The notes: generated by a model not told the origin, from the sequence alone. A DNA stretch of 34,820 bases from Deltaproteobacteria bacterium (GCA_029933005.1 JAOZOY010000029.1:1-34820), one strand, 5' to 3'. Shown: positions 15,013-23,567, counted from the first letter of the stretch. Numbers and translations are program-made.

Positions 15013-15867
15013 TCACTCTCGATCAATATCCCTGTGGGTCAGAGTTAAAGAAATATTCCGATCAGACAGAATCTGATACAATTCCCGGGCAATCACTACT
15101 GATCGATGCTTCCCCCCTGTGCAACCAATACCGATCGTCAAATTAGCCTTTCCCTCCCAGTCAAATTCGGGAAGAAGAAAAGAGAGCAGGGGCTTGACCA
15201 GACCAAAAAATTTTTGTGTTGTCTCATTTTCCTTGACAAACAGGGCAACTTCTTCATCAAGTCCGTTGAGCTCTTTCAGGTCGGCAACATAATACGGATT
15301 CGGCAAAAAACGGACATCCCAGACCATATCCGCTTCCTCGGGAACTCCGTTTTTAAATCCGAAAGAAATGAGATGAACCTGCATCAAGGAATCCGGCGAT
15401 CCCCTATAAAGTTCAAAAAGTCTTCTTCGCAGATCCTGCTGTTTCAGCAGAGATGTGTCAATTATCCGGTCCGCCTTTTCCCGCAGAGATGCAACTTGTT
15501 TTTTTTCCGTTTCGATTCCCTGCCGGATCGAACCGGACCCAGCCATAAAATGGGGACGGCGCAGCTGGGTAAATCGGCGCAGCAGAACAGAATCCGACGC
15601 TTCAAGAAACAGGGTTTTCAAATCAAAAGAATTATCCTGGAGAAAATTACCAAGAATGGTTGGCCAGGAAGAAAAAAATGACGGGTCTCTGCCATCCATA
15701 ACAATGGCAAGTTGCTTCTGGATGTGATCTTTTTTCTGCAAAAGATCAGAAAGTAAAAGAAGAGGCAGATTATCGATACAATAATAACCCATATCTTCGA
15801 ATGTCTTAAGCGCCGTGCTTTTACCGGCACCGGACAGTCCCGTGATGATGATCGTCTGGCTGGCCAT
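15013..15867 (-). CDS. rapZ: RapZ-family RNase adapter / nucleotide-binding protein
   Basis: The 284-residue protein starts MASQTIIITGLSGAGKSTAL with the Walker A P-loop, followed by EDMGYYCIDNLPLLLLSDLL, MDGRDPSFFSSW, and the C-terminal block TIGIGCTGGKHRSVVIAREL. This is the RapZ (YvcJ) family. In E. coli RapZ directs RNase E to the small RNA GlmZ and so controls glucosamine-6-phosphate synthase. In other phyla its role is less clear. The ATG at 15867 is preferred; a TTG at 15876 overlaps the ptsN stop. It follows ptsN by 5 bases, the conserved rpoN-ptsN-rapZ arrangement. Confidence 0.94.
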   Translation of the reverse strand: MASQTIIITGLSGAGKSTALKTFEDMGYYCIDNLPLLLLSDLLQKKDHIQKQLAIVMDGRDPSFFSSWPTILGNFLQDNSFDLKTLFLEASDSVLLRRFTQLRRPHFMAGSGSIRQGIETEKKQVASLREKADRIIDTSLLKQQDLRRRLFELYRGSPDSLMQVHLISFGFKNGVPEEADMVWDVRFLPNPYYVADLKELNGLDEEVALFVKENETTQKFFGLVKPLLSFLLPEFDWEGKANLTIGIGCTGGKHRSVVIARELYQILSDRNISLTLTHRDIDRE

Positions 15868-15872
15868 ATTTT

Positions 15873-16328
15873 TCAAATAAGCTTTTCTGCTTCCGCAAAA
15901 ACTTTCATTATCTCATCGCTATTCTCGGCCAGAGTCAGTCTGGAGCGGATGTGAGATTTTTTGAGAAAACGGGACAATTGAGCAAGGCAACGCAGGTAGG
16001 GGCTGGCGAACTGCGTGGGGGCCAGAAGAAGAAAAAAAAGATGAGCCGCTTTATTGTCGACCGAGTCAAACGCTATCCCCTTGACAGACCTGCCGAAACA
16101 GATTTCAATACGATCAATTCCGTCGATCTTGCCGTGGGGCAGGGCGATCCCGTCACCAACACCGGTTGAGCCGAGCATTTCCCTTTCCCACAGAACAGAA
16201 AAAAGTTTATCAATATCGATTTCCGGCAGACTTTTCCGGCACAATATCGCAAGCTCTAGGAGAACCTCTTGTTTTGTTCCGGCCTCAAGAGATGGGATAA
16301 TCCGGCTTGCGCTAATCTGATGAATCAA
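15873..16328 (-). CDS. ptsN: PTS IIA-like nitrogen-regulatory protein (EIIA-Ntr)
   Basis: The 151-residue EIIA domain has the phosphorylation motif GDGIALPHGKI with the active His at residue 65. The beginning (SRIIPSLEAGTKQEVLLELA) and AAHLFFLLLAPTQFASPYLR are typical. PtsN accepts phosphate through the Ntr phosphotransfer chain and regulates potassium, nitrogen and envelope functions. No sugar permease is nearby, which fits a regulatory rather than transport role. The start codon is TTG, supported by AAGGAG 8 bases upstream. It is 45 bases downstream of rpoN. The hibernation factor gene hpf, usually found between rpoN and ptsN, is absent. Confidence 0.93.
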   Translation of the reverse strand: MIHQISASRIIPSLEAGTKQEVLLELAILCRKSLPEIDIDKLFSVLWEREMLGSTGVGDGIALPHGKIDGIDRIEICFGRSVKGIAFDSVDNKAAHLFFLLLAPTQFASPYLRCLAQLSRFLKKSHIRSRLTLAENSDEIMKVFAEAEKLI

Positions 16329-16373
16329 AAGTGGAACTCCTTCCTGTTCATTTTCGGCACATTTTTCTTGCCG

Positions 16374-17825
16374 TTAGATACTCATTTTAGGCCGCTTGCG
16401 GTATTTCGAGGGTAATATGCCAATCTGCTCCCGATATTTGGCCACGGTACGACGGGCGACTTTAATGTGTTCCCGGGCAAAAATTTCAGCTATTGCCTTA
16501 TCACTCAACGGTTTGTCAGGGTCTTCAGACTGGGTAATAAGACGAATTCTCTCTTTAATACTTTCAGATGAAAGAGCTTCCCCGCCTTCTCTTTGAATTG
16601 ATGAAGTAAAAAAATATTTTAATTCAAAAATTCCCTGGGGAGTATGAACATATTTATTGGTGGTCACCCGGCTGACCGTTGACTCGTGCATGGAAATATC
16701 TTCCGCCACATCCCGTAAAACCAGTGGTTTGAGAAAAGCCACACCCCGCTCAAAAAACTCTTTCTGGAAATTCAGGATGCTTTCAACGACTTTATAGATT
16801 GTCCGCTGACGCTGATGAATACATTTAATCAACCATGCCGCTGATTTTAATTTGTCCTGTATATACTCTCTGGTTTCTGTCGGTGTTGACTTCTTATTTT
16901 TAAGAATTTCCTTGTAATAATTACTAATCCTTAAACGGGGCAGCCCCTCATCATTTAGAAGAATAATGTATTCACCACTCACTTTCTGGACATAGACATC
17001 CGGAATAATATATTGTGGCTCTTCATCAGAATAAAATCGACCGGGATGTGGATCAAGGCCTATGATGATTTTGACGGCGGCAAGCACATCAGCCATGGAA
17101 TGACGAATGGCTCGCCCAATGGCAGCATAATTTTTTGTTTCCAGTAAATGCAGATGATTGCTGACAATATCACTTGGCAGAGAGTTGCCAAGATTCAACC
17201 TCTCCAGCTGAAGCAGGAGAGACTCCCTGACATCTCTTCCCCCTACCCCGGCAGGATCCATCTGCTGAATTCTTTCGATCATTTTTTGCGCGACGGCTTC
17301 CCCGCAGTTCGTTGCATGGGATATCTCCTCCAGGCTCACATCAAGAAAACCATTCATGTTCAGGTTACCAATGATGAAAAGGCCGACATCCAGCTCCTTC
17401 TCCGTGACTTCAGACAGATTTAACTGCCATTTTAAATGACTTTGCAGATTCGGTTTCTTGGTCAGGATATCGAAACGGGACGGCTGCTCTGAAAAATCTT
17501 TTGCCCTGTACTGAGGAACGGCTTCATACTCATTGGCATAATCCGACCAGTTAATTTCAGACAACGTGGTATCGCCAATGTCGACTTCACTGGTTTTTTC
17601 CTTTGTCTCAGCCGTTTCCGTCTTTTGAGGCGTCTCCTGATCGGAGTCGGCATCTGATTCCGGGAGAGAGACTTCCTCTTCCAGAAGGGGATTCTGTTCA
17701 ATTTCCTGTTGAATTGATTCCGCCAACTCCAGTCTGGAAAGCTGAAGAAGCTTGATGGCCTGCTGCAACTGGGGTGTCATGACCAGTTGCTGAACCAATT
17801 TAAGCTGTTGCCTGATTTCAAGCAT
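16374..17825 (-). CDS. rpoN: RNA polymerase sigma-54 factor
   Basis: The 483-residue protein shows region I (QQLVMTPQLQQAIKLLQLSR, IQQEIEQNPLLEEE), an acidic region II (about 55-110), the core-binding region (LQSHLKWQLNLSEVTEKELD and FIIGNLNMNGFLDVSLEEIS), the helix-turn-helix that reads the -12 element (RDVAEDISMHESTVSRVTTN), and the RpoN box ARRTVAKYRE at about residues 457-466 that reads the -24 element. It directs transcription at -24/-12 promoters with AAA+ activators. Two such promoters occur in the flagellar part of this window. The ribosome site is weak. The 299-base gap upstream to lptB holds a dispersed element. Confidence 0.97.
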   Translation of the reverse strand: MLEIRQQLKLVQQLVMTPQLQQAIKLLQLSRLELAESIQQEIEQNPLLEEEVSLPESDADSDQETPQKTETAETKEKTSEVDIGDTTLSEINWSDYANEYEAVPQYRAKDFSEQPSRFDILTKKPNLQSHLKWQLNLSEVTEKELDVGLFIIGNLNMNGFLDVSLEEISHATNCGEAVAQKMIERIQQMDPAGVGGRDVRESLLLQLERLNLGNSLPSDIVSNHLHLLETKNYAAIGRAIRHSMADVLAAVKIIIGLDPHPGRFYSDEEPQYIIPDVYVQKVSGEYIILLNDEGLPRLRISNYYKEILKNKKSTPTETREYIQDKLKSAAWLIKCIHQRQRTIYKVVESILNFQKEFFERGVAFLKPLVLRDVAEDISMHESTVSRVTTNKYVHTPQGIFELKYFFTSSIQREGGEALSSESIKERIRLITQSEDPDKPLSDKAIAEIFAREHIKVARRTVAKYREQIGILPSKYRKRPKMSI

Positions 17826-17913
17826 TTACATCTACACCTTGATGACCATTTTTTTGAAACTGAAGGCCAATGCTCTGAAGTTTCATTTTACTGAATAATT
17901 TCCCTGAAAATAC

Positions 17914-18065
17914 GTAACCGTTCACCAGACCACCAATTTACGGGAGCCACAGTCCTTGTAACCGTTTACCAGCACCTTAGGTTCGTTCATTTAGTCCTGC
18001 GAAGCATACTGGTGTTATTCAAGCAGGTCGAAATGGACGAAGATGAGGTGCTGGTGAACGGTTAC
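17914..18065 (+). repeat. dispersed palindromic element, complete copy F
   Basis: The main module is 17958-18065 (108 bases). The left arm GTAACCGTTTACCAGCACCT is inverted at the right as AGGTGCTGGTGAACGGTTAC (one mismatch in 20 bases), and complementarity continues inward (TTCGTTCATTT against AAATGGACGAA). A second left end, GTAACCGTTCACCAG, begins at 17914, exactly 44 bases before. This is the best-preserved copy of the GTAACYGTT subfamily. It makes up half of the lptB-rpoN gap. Confidence 0.85.
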
Positions 18066-18124
18066 GAAAATACCTTCAGATGAATTCCGAGTGCCGTATA
18101 AAGCAAACGTGAGGGAAGAGGCAT

Positions 18125-18847
18125 TCAAAGACTAAAATCACGACCAAGATACATTTTCCTGGCCATATCATTGTTAATGATCTCGCTTGCCTCTCCACTT
18201 ATTAAAATCCGGCCGTTGTTGACAATATAGGCAAAATCGCAAACCGCCAGTGTCTCCCGGACATTATGGTCCGAAATAAGAACTCCTAACCCTTTGTTTT
18301 TCAATTCCTTGATAATAACTTGCAAATCCGCAACCGCAAGTGGATCAATTCCGGCAAACGGTTCATCAAGCAAAATAAAACGCGGATTGGTCGCCATGGC
18401 ACGCATGATCTCCACCCTTCTTCGTTCTCCACCGGAAAGGGCATGACCTCGATTTTTGGCCAGATACTCAATCTTGAGTTCAGCCATTAAATGCTCAATA
18501 CGCTCCTGGATTACCTTCCTGGACAATCCCAGTGGTTCCAGAATAATCCTGACATTTTCCTCGACGGTGAGCTGTTTAAAGACCGATGGTTCCTGGGCCA
18601 GGTAGGAAATACCCTTCAGAGCTCTTTTATGAATGGGTAGCCCGGTAATATCTTCGCCATCAAGCAAAACCCTGCCGGAATCAGGACGGATGAAACCGGC
18701 AATGACATAAAAGGAAGTGGTCTTGCCGGCCCCATTAGGTCCGAGCATACCGATAATCGATCCGGATTCGACCTTCAGGTTGATACCGTCAACAACCCGC
18801 CGCTTATTATACTGTTTAACAATATTTTCCGTTTCTAAAACAGACAT
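18125..18847 (-). CDS. lptB: LptB, ATPase of the lipopolysaccharide exporter
   Basis: This 240-residue ABC ATPase has Walker A GPNGAGKTT (36-44), the signature LSGGE (137-141), Walker B ILLDEP (158-163), and the LptB-specific stretch AGIDPLAVADLQVIIKELKN followed by GVLISDHNVRET. LptB powers LPS extraction by LptFG and movement along the LptC-LptA bridge. AAGG lies 6 bases before the ATG. lptA is 55 bases upstream in the same direction, so they are probably cotranscribed. The gene order lptA-lptB-rpoN-ptsN-rapZ is widely conserved. Confidence 0.96.
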   Translation of the reverse strand: MSVLETENIVKQYNKRRVVDGINLKVESGSIIGMLGPNGAGKTTSFYVIAGFIRPDSGRVLLDGEDITGLPIHKRALKGISYLAQEPSVFKQLTVEENVRIILEPLGLSRKVIQERIEHLMAELKIEYLAKNRGHALSGGERRRVEIMRAMATNPRFILLDEPFAGIDPLAVADLQVIIKELKNKGLGVLISDHNVRETLAVCDFAYIVNNGRILISGEASEIINNDMARKMYLGRDFSL

Positions 18848-18902
18848 GCAAGGCCTTTATCATCGCATAAAACAGGTGAAAAATCAAAACTGTTTATTCC
18901 TT

Positions 18903-19436
18903 TCAATTTGGATAGAAATAAGCCTTAACCCTTTCTCCACTTTTCTTGTCCGGTTCTATAACGGTTGTATTTGCTTTTAAATCCAGCAGGACGCTTGCAC
19001 CGGTAATAATGTTGTTCCCCTGCCAGACTTTGGCATTTCCGCTGAGTAACACTTTTTTTTCCTCGGTAAAAAATTCGACCTGATTCCCTGTGGCCACCCA
19101 GTCTCCTTTGGTCAACTTGACATTTCCGGTGGCAAATATTTTCTTAAATTTTCCCGGACCCGACTCTTGCCGATTCGTCTTTTGGCTGTCCTGTTCATGG
19201 TACACCGTCATCTTGTCGGCATACAAAACAATATCCCCTTGAACGGCCTTCACATGGCCTATAAAAATTATAGCATTTTCTTTCTGGTGTGACAGCATTT
19301 TGTCGGCTTCAATGTTAATTGGCGCGTTCTCCCCGCCATCGGCAGCGTGAACAAAATCAACATGAAACAGGATAGTAAGCAAAAATGAGAAAAGAAAAAT
19401 AACAGCCGGTAAACGAGAAATAAATTGATTTTTCAT
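18903..19436 (-). CDS. lptA: LptA-like periplasmic LPS transport protein (OstA domain)
   Basis: From ATG 19436 the protein is 177 residues: a signal peptide (LPAVIFLFSFLLTILFHVDF, cleaved near VHA-AD), then an OstA/LptA beta-jellyroll: PINIEADKMLSHQKENAIIF, IGHVKAVQGDIVLYADKMTV, FATGNVKLTKGDWVATGNQV and VLLSGNAKVWQGNNIITG. LptA forms the filament that carries LPS across the periplasm. A TTG at 19523 in the same frame would add 29 residues before the signal peptide and is unlikely. The usual upstream neighbour lptC is not here. The divergent gene argB follows after about 350 bases. Confidence 0.88.
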   Translation of the reverse strand: MKNQFISRLPAVIFLFSFLLTILFHVDFVHAADGGENAPINIEADKMLSHQKENAIIFIGHVKAVQGDIVLYADKMTVYHEQDSQKTNRQESGPGKFKKIFATGNVKLTKGDWVATGNQVEFFTEEKKVLLSGNAKVWQGNNIITGASVLLDLKANTTVIEPDKKSGERVKAYFYPN

Positions 19437-19782
19437 AGAGGATTTCAACCTGTTTAAATATCTGTTGTCCCTGGCAGGGAGACATAAAGAGATTATTGCC
19501 AGAATCTTTAACAAATTTTCCAATTATCGACGCGAAAGCAAGCACCCTGCAAAACAGGGCATTATCCAACTCCGGTACGCATTATACACTTAATAACATT
19601 TTACAAAACATACCGACAGTGCAAAATAAAGTAAAGAGAAGCGAAAAGATATCTTTTTTAAGGAGGCTTTTTCTCTCCCATTTCTTTACAACTCCGGGGA
19701 GTACAAGTAATATAAGCATCTTTTCCGGCGACGGATGGTCATCGTTCGGTTTTCAAACAATTTCAATACACTTACAATACTC
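19437..19782. other. divergent lptA-argB intergenic region
   Basis: The 346 bases between the chosen lptA and argB starts hold no recognisable gene, ArgR box or consensus promoter. A 96-residue + frame from 19496 has no family features and runs into argB; it is not supported as a gene. The region is AT-rich toward argB. Confidence 0.4.
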
Positions 19783-20667
19783 ATGAAAAAAGGACTCGAC
19801 ACAGCACACATACTGATTGAATCTCTTCCATATATTAAAGAATTTTACAACAAAACCGTTGTCATCAAGTATGGCGGCCATGCCATGGTGGATGAGGAAC
19901 TGAAAAAAAACTTTGCCCTTGATATTATTCTCATGAAATATGTGGGCATCCATCCGGTAGTGGTTCATGGCGGCGGTCCACAAATTAATCAGTTCCTGAA
20001 AAAAATGAATATCCAGTCTGATTATATTCAGGGAATGCGGGTGACGGATGGGGAGACCATGGATGTAGTGGAGATGGTCCTTGTCGGCAAGGTTAATAAG
20101 GAAATTGTCGGCCTCATCAATTTTAATGGTGGCAAGGCCGTTGGTTTCTCTGGACGGGACGGCGACCTGATACAGGCAAAAAAAATGACCATCCTGAAGA
20201 GTCAGGAAAAAGACGCGCCGCCCGAGCTCATTGACCTCGGCCGGGTTGGATCGGTTACCCATATCAACCCGGATGTTTTAAGTGTTCTGGGAAGGAAAGA
20301 TTTTATTCCCGTCATCGCCCCGGTAGGCGTAGGTGAAGACGGCAGGGCATATAATATCAATGCCGATCTGGTGGCCGGAGCTATTGCTTCCTGCCTGGAG
20401 GCGGAAAAACTGGTGCTTCTCACCGATGTTGAAGGGGTGCTTGATCAGGACGGTAAACTGATCATGTCGATGAGTTCCAGCGAGGCGGACAAACTTATTT
20501 CTTCGGGCACAGCGGCCGGCGGCATGATTCCCAAAATAAAATGCTGTCAGGATGCCATTAGCGCCGGGGTGGGCAAGGCTCATATCATTGATGGTCGAAA
20601 GCTCCATGCCGTGCTGCTGGAAATTTTCACCCGTGACGGCGTGGGAACGGAGATTGTGGCATGTTAG
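19783..20667 (+). CDS. argB: acetylglutamate kinase
   Basis: The 294-residue enzyme phosphorylates N-acetyl-L-glutamate in arginine synthesis. Family blocks are present: [11 protein letters not shown] near residue 25 (phosphate-binding Lys), [30 protein letters not shown], and near the end [25 protein letters not shown] and [14 protein letters not shown]. The ATG at 19783 fits the family N-terminus (a short helix before [20 protein letters not shown]). The same frame extends to 19735, but there is no ribosome site for either. The N-terminal segment with [13 protein letters not shown] resembles the arginine-sensitive hexameric type. It starts the arg cluster. The next gene, argF, is 609 bases away, where argD would often be. 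Confidence 0.95.
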   Translation: MKKGLDTAHILIESLPYIKEFYNKTVVIKYGGHAMVDEELKKNFALDIILMKYVGIHPVVVHGGGPQINQFLKKMNIQSDYIQGMRVTDGETMDVVEMVLVGKVNKEIVGLINFNGGKAVGFSGRDGDLIQAKKMTILKSQEKDAPPELIDLGRVGSVTHINPDVLSVLGRKDFIPVIAPVGVGEDGRAYNINADLVAGAIASCLEAEKLVLLTDVEGVLDQDGKLIMSMSSSEADKLISSGTAAGGMIPKIKCCQDAISAGVGKAHIIDGRKLHAVLLEIFTRDGVGTEIVAC

Positions 20668-20824
20668 ACAACTGTGTGATTAGCATGACCTAAGGAAGGT
20701 ACATTAAATAAATTATTCTAAATTATTGTCTTTTCCGTTCCTTCGTAAAATTTGAAAAAGAAATACTTCCCAAAAACAGCGTTTTTTGTTTTGATTCAAA
20801 ATTCCGTTGAATCAATGAACTAAC

Positions 20825-20871
20825 CCACTAAAGTGGAAGAAAACATCAAATTTCTTAGAATAAGTGCCTTG
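20825..20871 (+). repeat. 47-base dispersed repeat, copy 2
   Basis: Matches 3678-3724 (opposite strand) without gaps at about 42 of 47 bases. It lies 157 bases downstream of argB and 49 bases before the dispersed element at 20920. The flanks of the two copies differ, so the repeat seems to be a unit of about this length. Confidence 0.7.
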
Positions 20872-20919
20872 GAGAAAGATATAACTATCTTAGTTTAAAA
20901 GTATTTCCTGAATTTCTTA

Positions 20920-21073
20920 GTAAATATTCGGCTTGTGTGAAAAAGTTTCGAAAAACTCGGTCTGTAAATGTTTGGATAGTGCCCCAAGTTCGTTCAAGTC
21001 GCCTTGCGAGCTATATTAGTCATATGTGAGTAAGACGAATTGGACGAAATTGGGGTGCTAGCCGAATATTTAC
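20920..21073 (+). repeat. dispersed palindromic element, complete copy G
   Basis: The main module is 20964-21073 (110 bases). Left GTAAATGTTTGGATAGTGCC pairs with right GGGGTGCTAGCCGAATATTT-AC, and inner arms AGTTCGTTCAAGTC and GAATTGGACGAAATT continue the stem. A second left end, GTAAATATTCGGC, begins at 20920, exactly 44 bases upstream. It belongs to the GTAAATRTTYGG subfamily with copy D. Confidence 0.85.
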
Positions 21074-21088
21074 ATTTCTTATTCTTTT

Positions 21089-21229
21089 GTAACTCTTCAG
21101 GAAGGTCACAAATTGGCCGAACCACTGTTCTGTAACTGTTAGGAATGCCCCATATCGGAGGTTCATTTAGGACTTCTAAGCATACTTGTGCTATTCGAGA
21201 AGGCCAGGTAAGCGAGGTACGAGACTACG
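21089..21229 (+). repeat. dispersed palindromic element, copy H with altered right half
   Basis: Left ends GTAACTCTTCAGG at 21089 and GTAACTGTTAGG at 21132 are 43 bases apart. The interior GTTCATTTAGGACTTCTAAG followed by CATACTTGTGCTATTC aligns with the interior of copy F (GTTCATTTAGTCCTGCGAAG, CATACTGGTGTTATTC). The right half instead ends CCAGGTAAGCGAGGTACGAGACT, a sequence shared with copies B and C, so it looks recombined or deleted. It ends about 50 bases before argF. Confidence 0.75.
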
Positions 21230-21276
21230 TTTTTTTATGACAATTTTTCAGGTGTAACGCACTAAAGAGCAAACCC

Positions 21277-22191
21277 ATGACAACGCACTTATTATCTCTT
21301 GGCAATTTTACAAAAAAGCAGCTGACCGGTTATATCGACCAAGCCATGATCCTCAAAAAAGAGGCTCGGTCCGGACAGCGTCATCAGCAACTGGCCGGTA
21401 AAATCATCGGTTTAATTTTTGAAAAACCGTCCACCCGGACCAGGGTTTCCTTTGAATCGGCAATGTACGGCCTTGGGGGTCAGGTTATTTACCTGTCGAG
21501 CCGAGACACACAGTTGGCCAGGAATGAACCTTTGAAGGATATGGCCAGGGTCATGGCCCGCTATGTCGATGGCGTCGTTGTCCGCACATTTGGCCAGGAA
21601 ATTGTCGATGAGCTGGCCCGCTATTCGTCGGTGCCGGTCATTAACGCCCTAACCGACCTGTTTCATCCCTGTCAGATCTTAAGTGATATCATGACGGTGA
21701 TGGAAAAAAAGGGATCCATTGAGGATCTGAAAATAGCCTGGGTCGGCGATGGCAATAATATGGCCAACACCTGGATCCAGGCTGCCGCCATTATTGGTTT
21801 TGAGTTGATTCTCGCCTGTCCGGAGGGCTATGATCCTGATCCGGATATTCTGGCAGCGGCCAAAAAACAGGCGACCAAACCCATCACGGTGGTACGCAAC
21901 CCCAAGGAAGCGGTGCGGGAAGCCGATGTGATAAACTGCGATGTCTGGGCCAGCATGGGTCAGGAAGATGAGCAGAAAGAGCGGGAAAAGATTTTTCAGC
22001 CATTTCAGGTCAATTCCGCCCTGCTGACGGCCTCCGGACCGCAGACCATCGTCCTCCATTGTCTCCCTGCCCACCGCGAAGAAGAAATTACGGAGGAAGT
22101 ACTGGAAGGGGAGCAGTGTGTGGCCTTTGACCAAGCGGAAAACAAACTCCATATCCATAAAGCGATACTGGAAAAACATTTGATTGGTTAG
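21277..22191 (+). CDS. argF: ornithine carbamoyltransferase
   Basis: This 304-residue enzyme joins carbamoyl phosphate and ornithine to give citrulline. The carbamoyl-phosphate site KPSTRTRVSFE is at about 50-60. FHPCQILSDIMTV (the HPxQ motif), WVGDGNNMANTWI, and the ornithine-side motif VLHCLPAHREEEI near 250-262 are all intact. Length is typical. Only a weak AGAG precedes the ATG. Upstream are the repeats of the 609-base argB-argF gap, so this gene probably has its own promoter, which was not identified. Confidence 0.96.
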   Translation: MTTHLLSLGNFTKKQLTGYIDQAMILKKEARSGQRHQQLAGKIIGLIFEKPSTRTRVSFESAMYGLGGQVIYLSSRDTQLARNEPLKDMARVMARYVDGVVVRTFGQEIVDELARYSSVPVINALTDLFHPCQILSDIMTVMEKKGSIEDLKIAWVGDGNNMANTWIQAAAIIGFELILACPEGYDPDPDILAAAKKQATKPITVVRNPKEAVREADVINCDVWASMGQEDEQKEREKIFQPFQVNSALLTASGPQTIVLHCLPAHREEEITEEVLEGEQCVAFDQAENKLHIHKAILEKHLIG

Positions 22192-22303
22192 ATTAGTTTT
22201 ATTAGTTTGACTGATTCTATTGGTTTTACTTGGTTGGATAATCGAAACCAGTTTAACCAATTCAACCAACTAAACCAGTTCAACACAATACAACTAGTTC
22301 AAC
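22192..22303. repeat. palindromic low-complexity repeat between argF and argG
   Basis: The left arm is built of GATTAGTTTTATTAGTTTG and ATTGGTTTTACTTGGTTGG. The right arm carries the complementary words AACCAGTTTAACCAATTCAA and CAACTAAACCAGTTCAAC. It begins at the base after the argF stop and fills nearly the whole 128-base gap. No gene is seen in it. Confidence 0.65.
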
Positions 22304-22319
22304 AAAACAAGGTGTTCAT

Positions 22320-23510
22320 GTGAATAAAATCGTTCTTGCCTATTCAGGCGGTCTCGATACCTCGGTCATTCTGCGCTGGCTGAAAGAGGAATATCAATGC
22401 CCGGTGGTGGCCTTTGCCGCCGACGTGGGCCAGGAAGAAGACTGGGATCAGGTTCATGAAAAAGGGATGGCCACCGGCGCTGAAAAAGTGGTGATCTCCG
22501 ATCTCAAAGAGGAATTTGTCAGGGATTACGTCTTTCCGGCCTTTAGGGCTAATGCCATTTATGAAGGCTCCTATCTTCTTGGCACCTCCCTGGCCCGGCC
22601 CATTATTGCCAAGGAGCAGGTCCGGATTGCAGAGGAAGAGGGTGCGGACGCCGTGAGCCATGGGGCCACCGGTAAAGGTAATGATCAAGTTCGTTTTGAG
22701 ATGGGCTACCTGGGCCTTAACCCCAAATTGACGATCATTGCGCCTTGGAGGATCTGGGACTTGAATTCCCGTACCAAGTTGGTCGCCTATGCTCAAAAAC
22801 ATGACATTCCTGTTCCAGTGACCAAGGAAAATCCGTATAGTTCCGATGAGAATTTGCTGCATATCAGCTTTGAGGGTGGACTTCTGGAAGATCCCTGGAA
22901 TGAACCAGAGGAGAGGATGTTTAAGCTAAGTGTTTCCCCGGAAAAGGCGCCGGACAAGCCAACCTATATTGAAATGAAGTTTTATAAAGGCAACCCGGTG
23001 GCCATTGACGGGGAAGCTTTGTCAGCGGCCACGTTGCTGGCCAGGCTGAACAAGCTGGGCGGCAAAAACGGTATCGGCCGGCTGGATATGGTGGAAAACC
23101 GTTTTGTCGGCATGAAGTCGCGAGGGGTTTATGAAACACCGGGCGGCACTATCTTACGCATTGCCCACCGCGACCTTGAGACCATCACTCTGGATCGCGA
23201 GGTCATGAAGATCAGGGACAGCCTGATTCCGCGTTATTCGGAGATTATTTATAATGGTTTCTGGTTTTCTCCGGAGATGGAGTTTCTGCAGAAAACCATG
23301 GATGTGAGCCAGGAGCGGGTCAATGGCGTGGTCCGGCTGAAACTCTATAAAGGCAATTGCATTCCGGTAGGCCGCAAATCAGACCAGTCTCTTTACCAGG
23401 AGAGCTTTGCCACCTTTGAAGAGGATGAGGTCTATACCCAGGCTGATGCAGGGGGCTTTATCCGCTTGAACGCCTTACGCATGACAATGCAGGCGCTGGG
23501 GAAAAAGTAG
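22320..23510 (+). CDS. argG: argininosuccinate synthase
   Basis: This 396-residue ATP-dependent enzyme condenses citrulline and aspartate. The N-terminal nucleotide loop reads [40 protein letters not shown] (citrulline/aspartate site), [20 protein letters not shown] and the C-terminal [13 protein letters not shown] complete the family pattern. Length is typical. The start is GTG at 22320 with AAGG 7 bases upstream. An overlapping ATG two bases earlier is out of frame. Confidence 0.97.
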   Translation: MNKIVLAYSGGLDTSVILRWLKEEYQCPVVAFAADVGQEEDWDQVHEKGMATGAEKVVISDLKEEFVRDYVFPAFRANAIYEGSYLLGTSLARPIIAKEQVRIAEEEGADAVSHGATGKGNDQVRFEMGYLGLNPKLTIIAPWRIWDLNSRTKLVAYAQKHDIPVPVTKENPYSSDENLLHISFEGGLLEDPWNEPEERMFKLSVSPEKAPDKPTYIEMKFYKGNPVAIDGEALSAATLLARLNKLGGKNGIGRLDMVENRFVGMKSRGVYETPGGTILRIAHRDLETITLDREVMKIRDSLIPRYSEIIYNGFWFSPEMEFLQKTMDVSQERVNGVVRLKLYKGNCIPVGRKSDQSLYQESFATFEEDEVYTQADAGGFIRLNALRMTMQALGKK

Positions 23511-23567
23511 GCAGAGACGCAATTTAACAGCATGGGAATTTTCACTTTTTATTTTACTTAAGTTACT

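Noticed and set aside
17914-18065. The palindromic elements as integron attC sites, given the IntI remnant at the left edge
   Set aside because: The ends do not fit the RYYYAAC / GTTRRRY core sites, the elements do not separate short promoterless cassettes, and they lie between conserved housekeeping genes.
19496-19786. 96-residue + frame between lptA and argB
   Set aside because: No ribosome site or domain, overlaps the argB start and the lptA 5' end; composition is that of AT-rich intergenic DNA.
7087-21229. CRISPR-like repeated units
   Set aside because: Copies are kilobases apart with no regular repeat-spacer array, and no cas gene is present.
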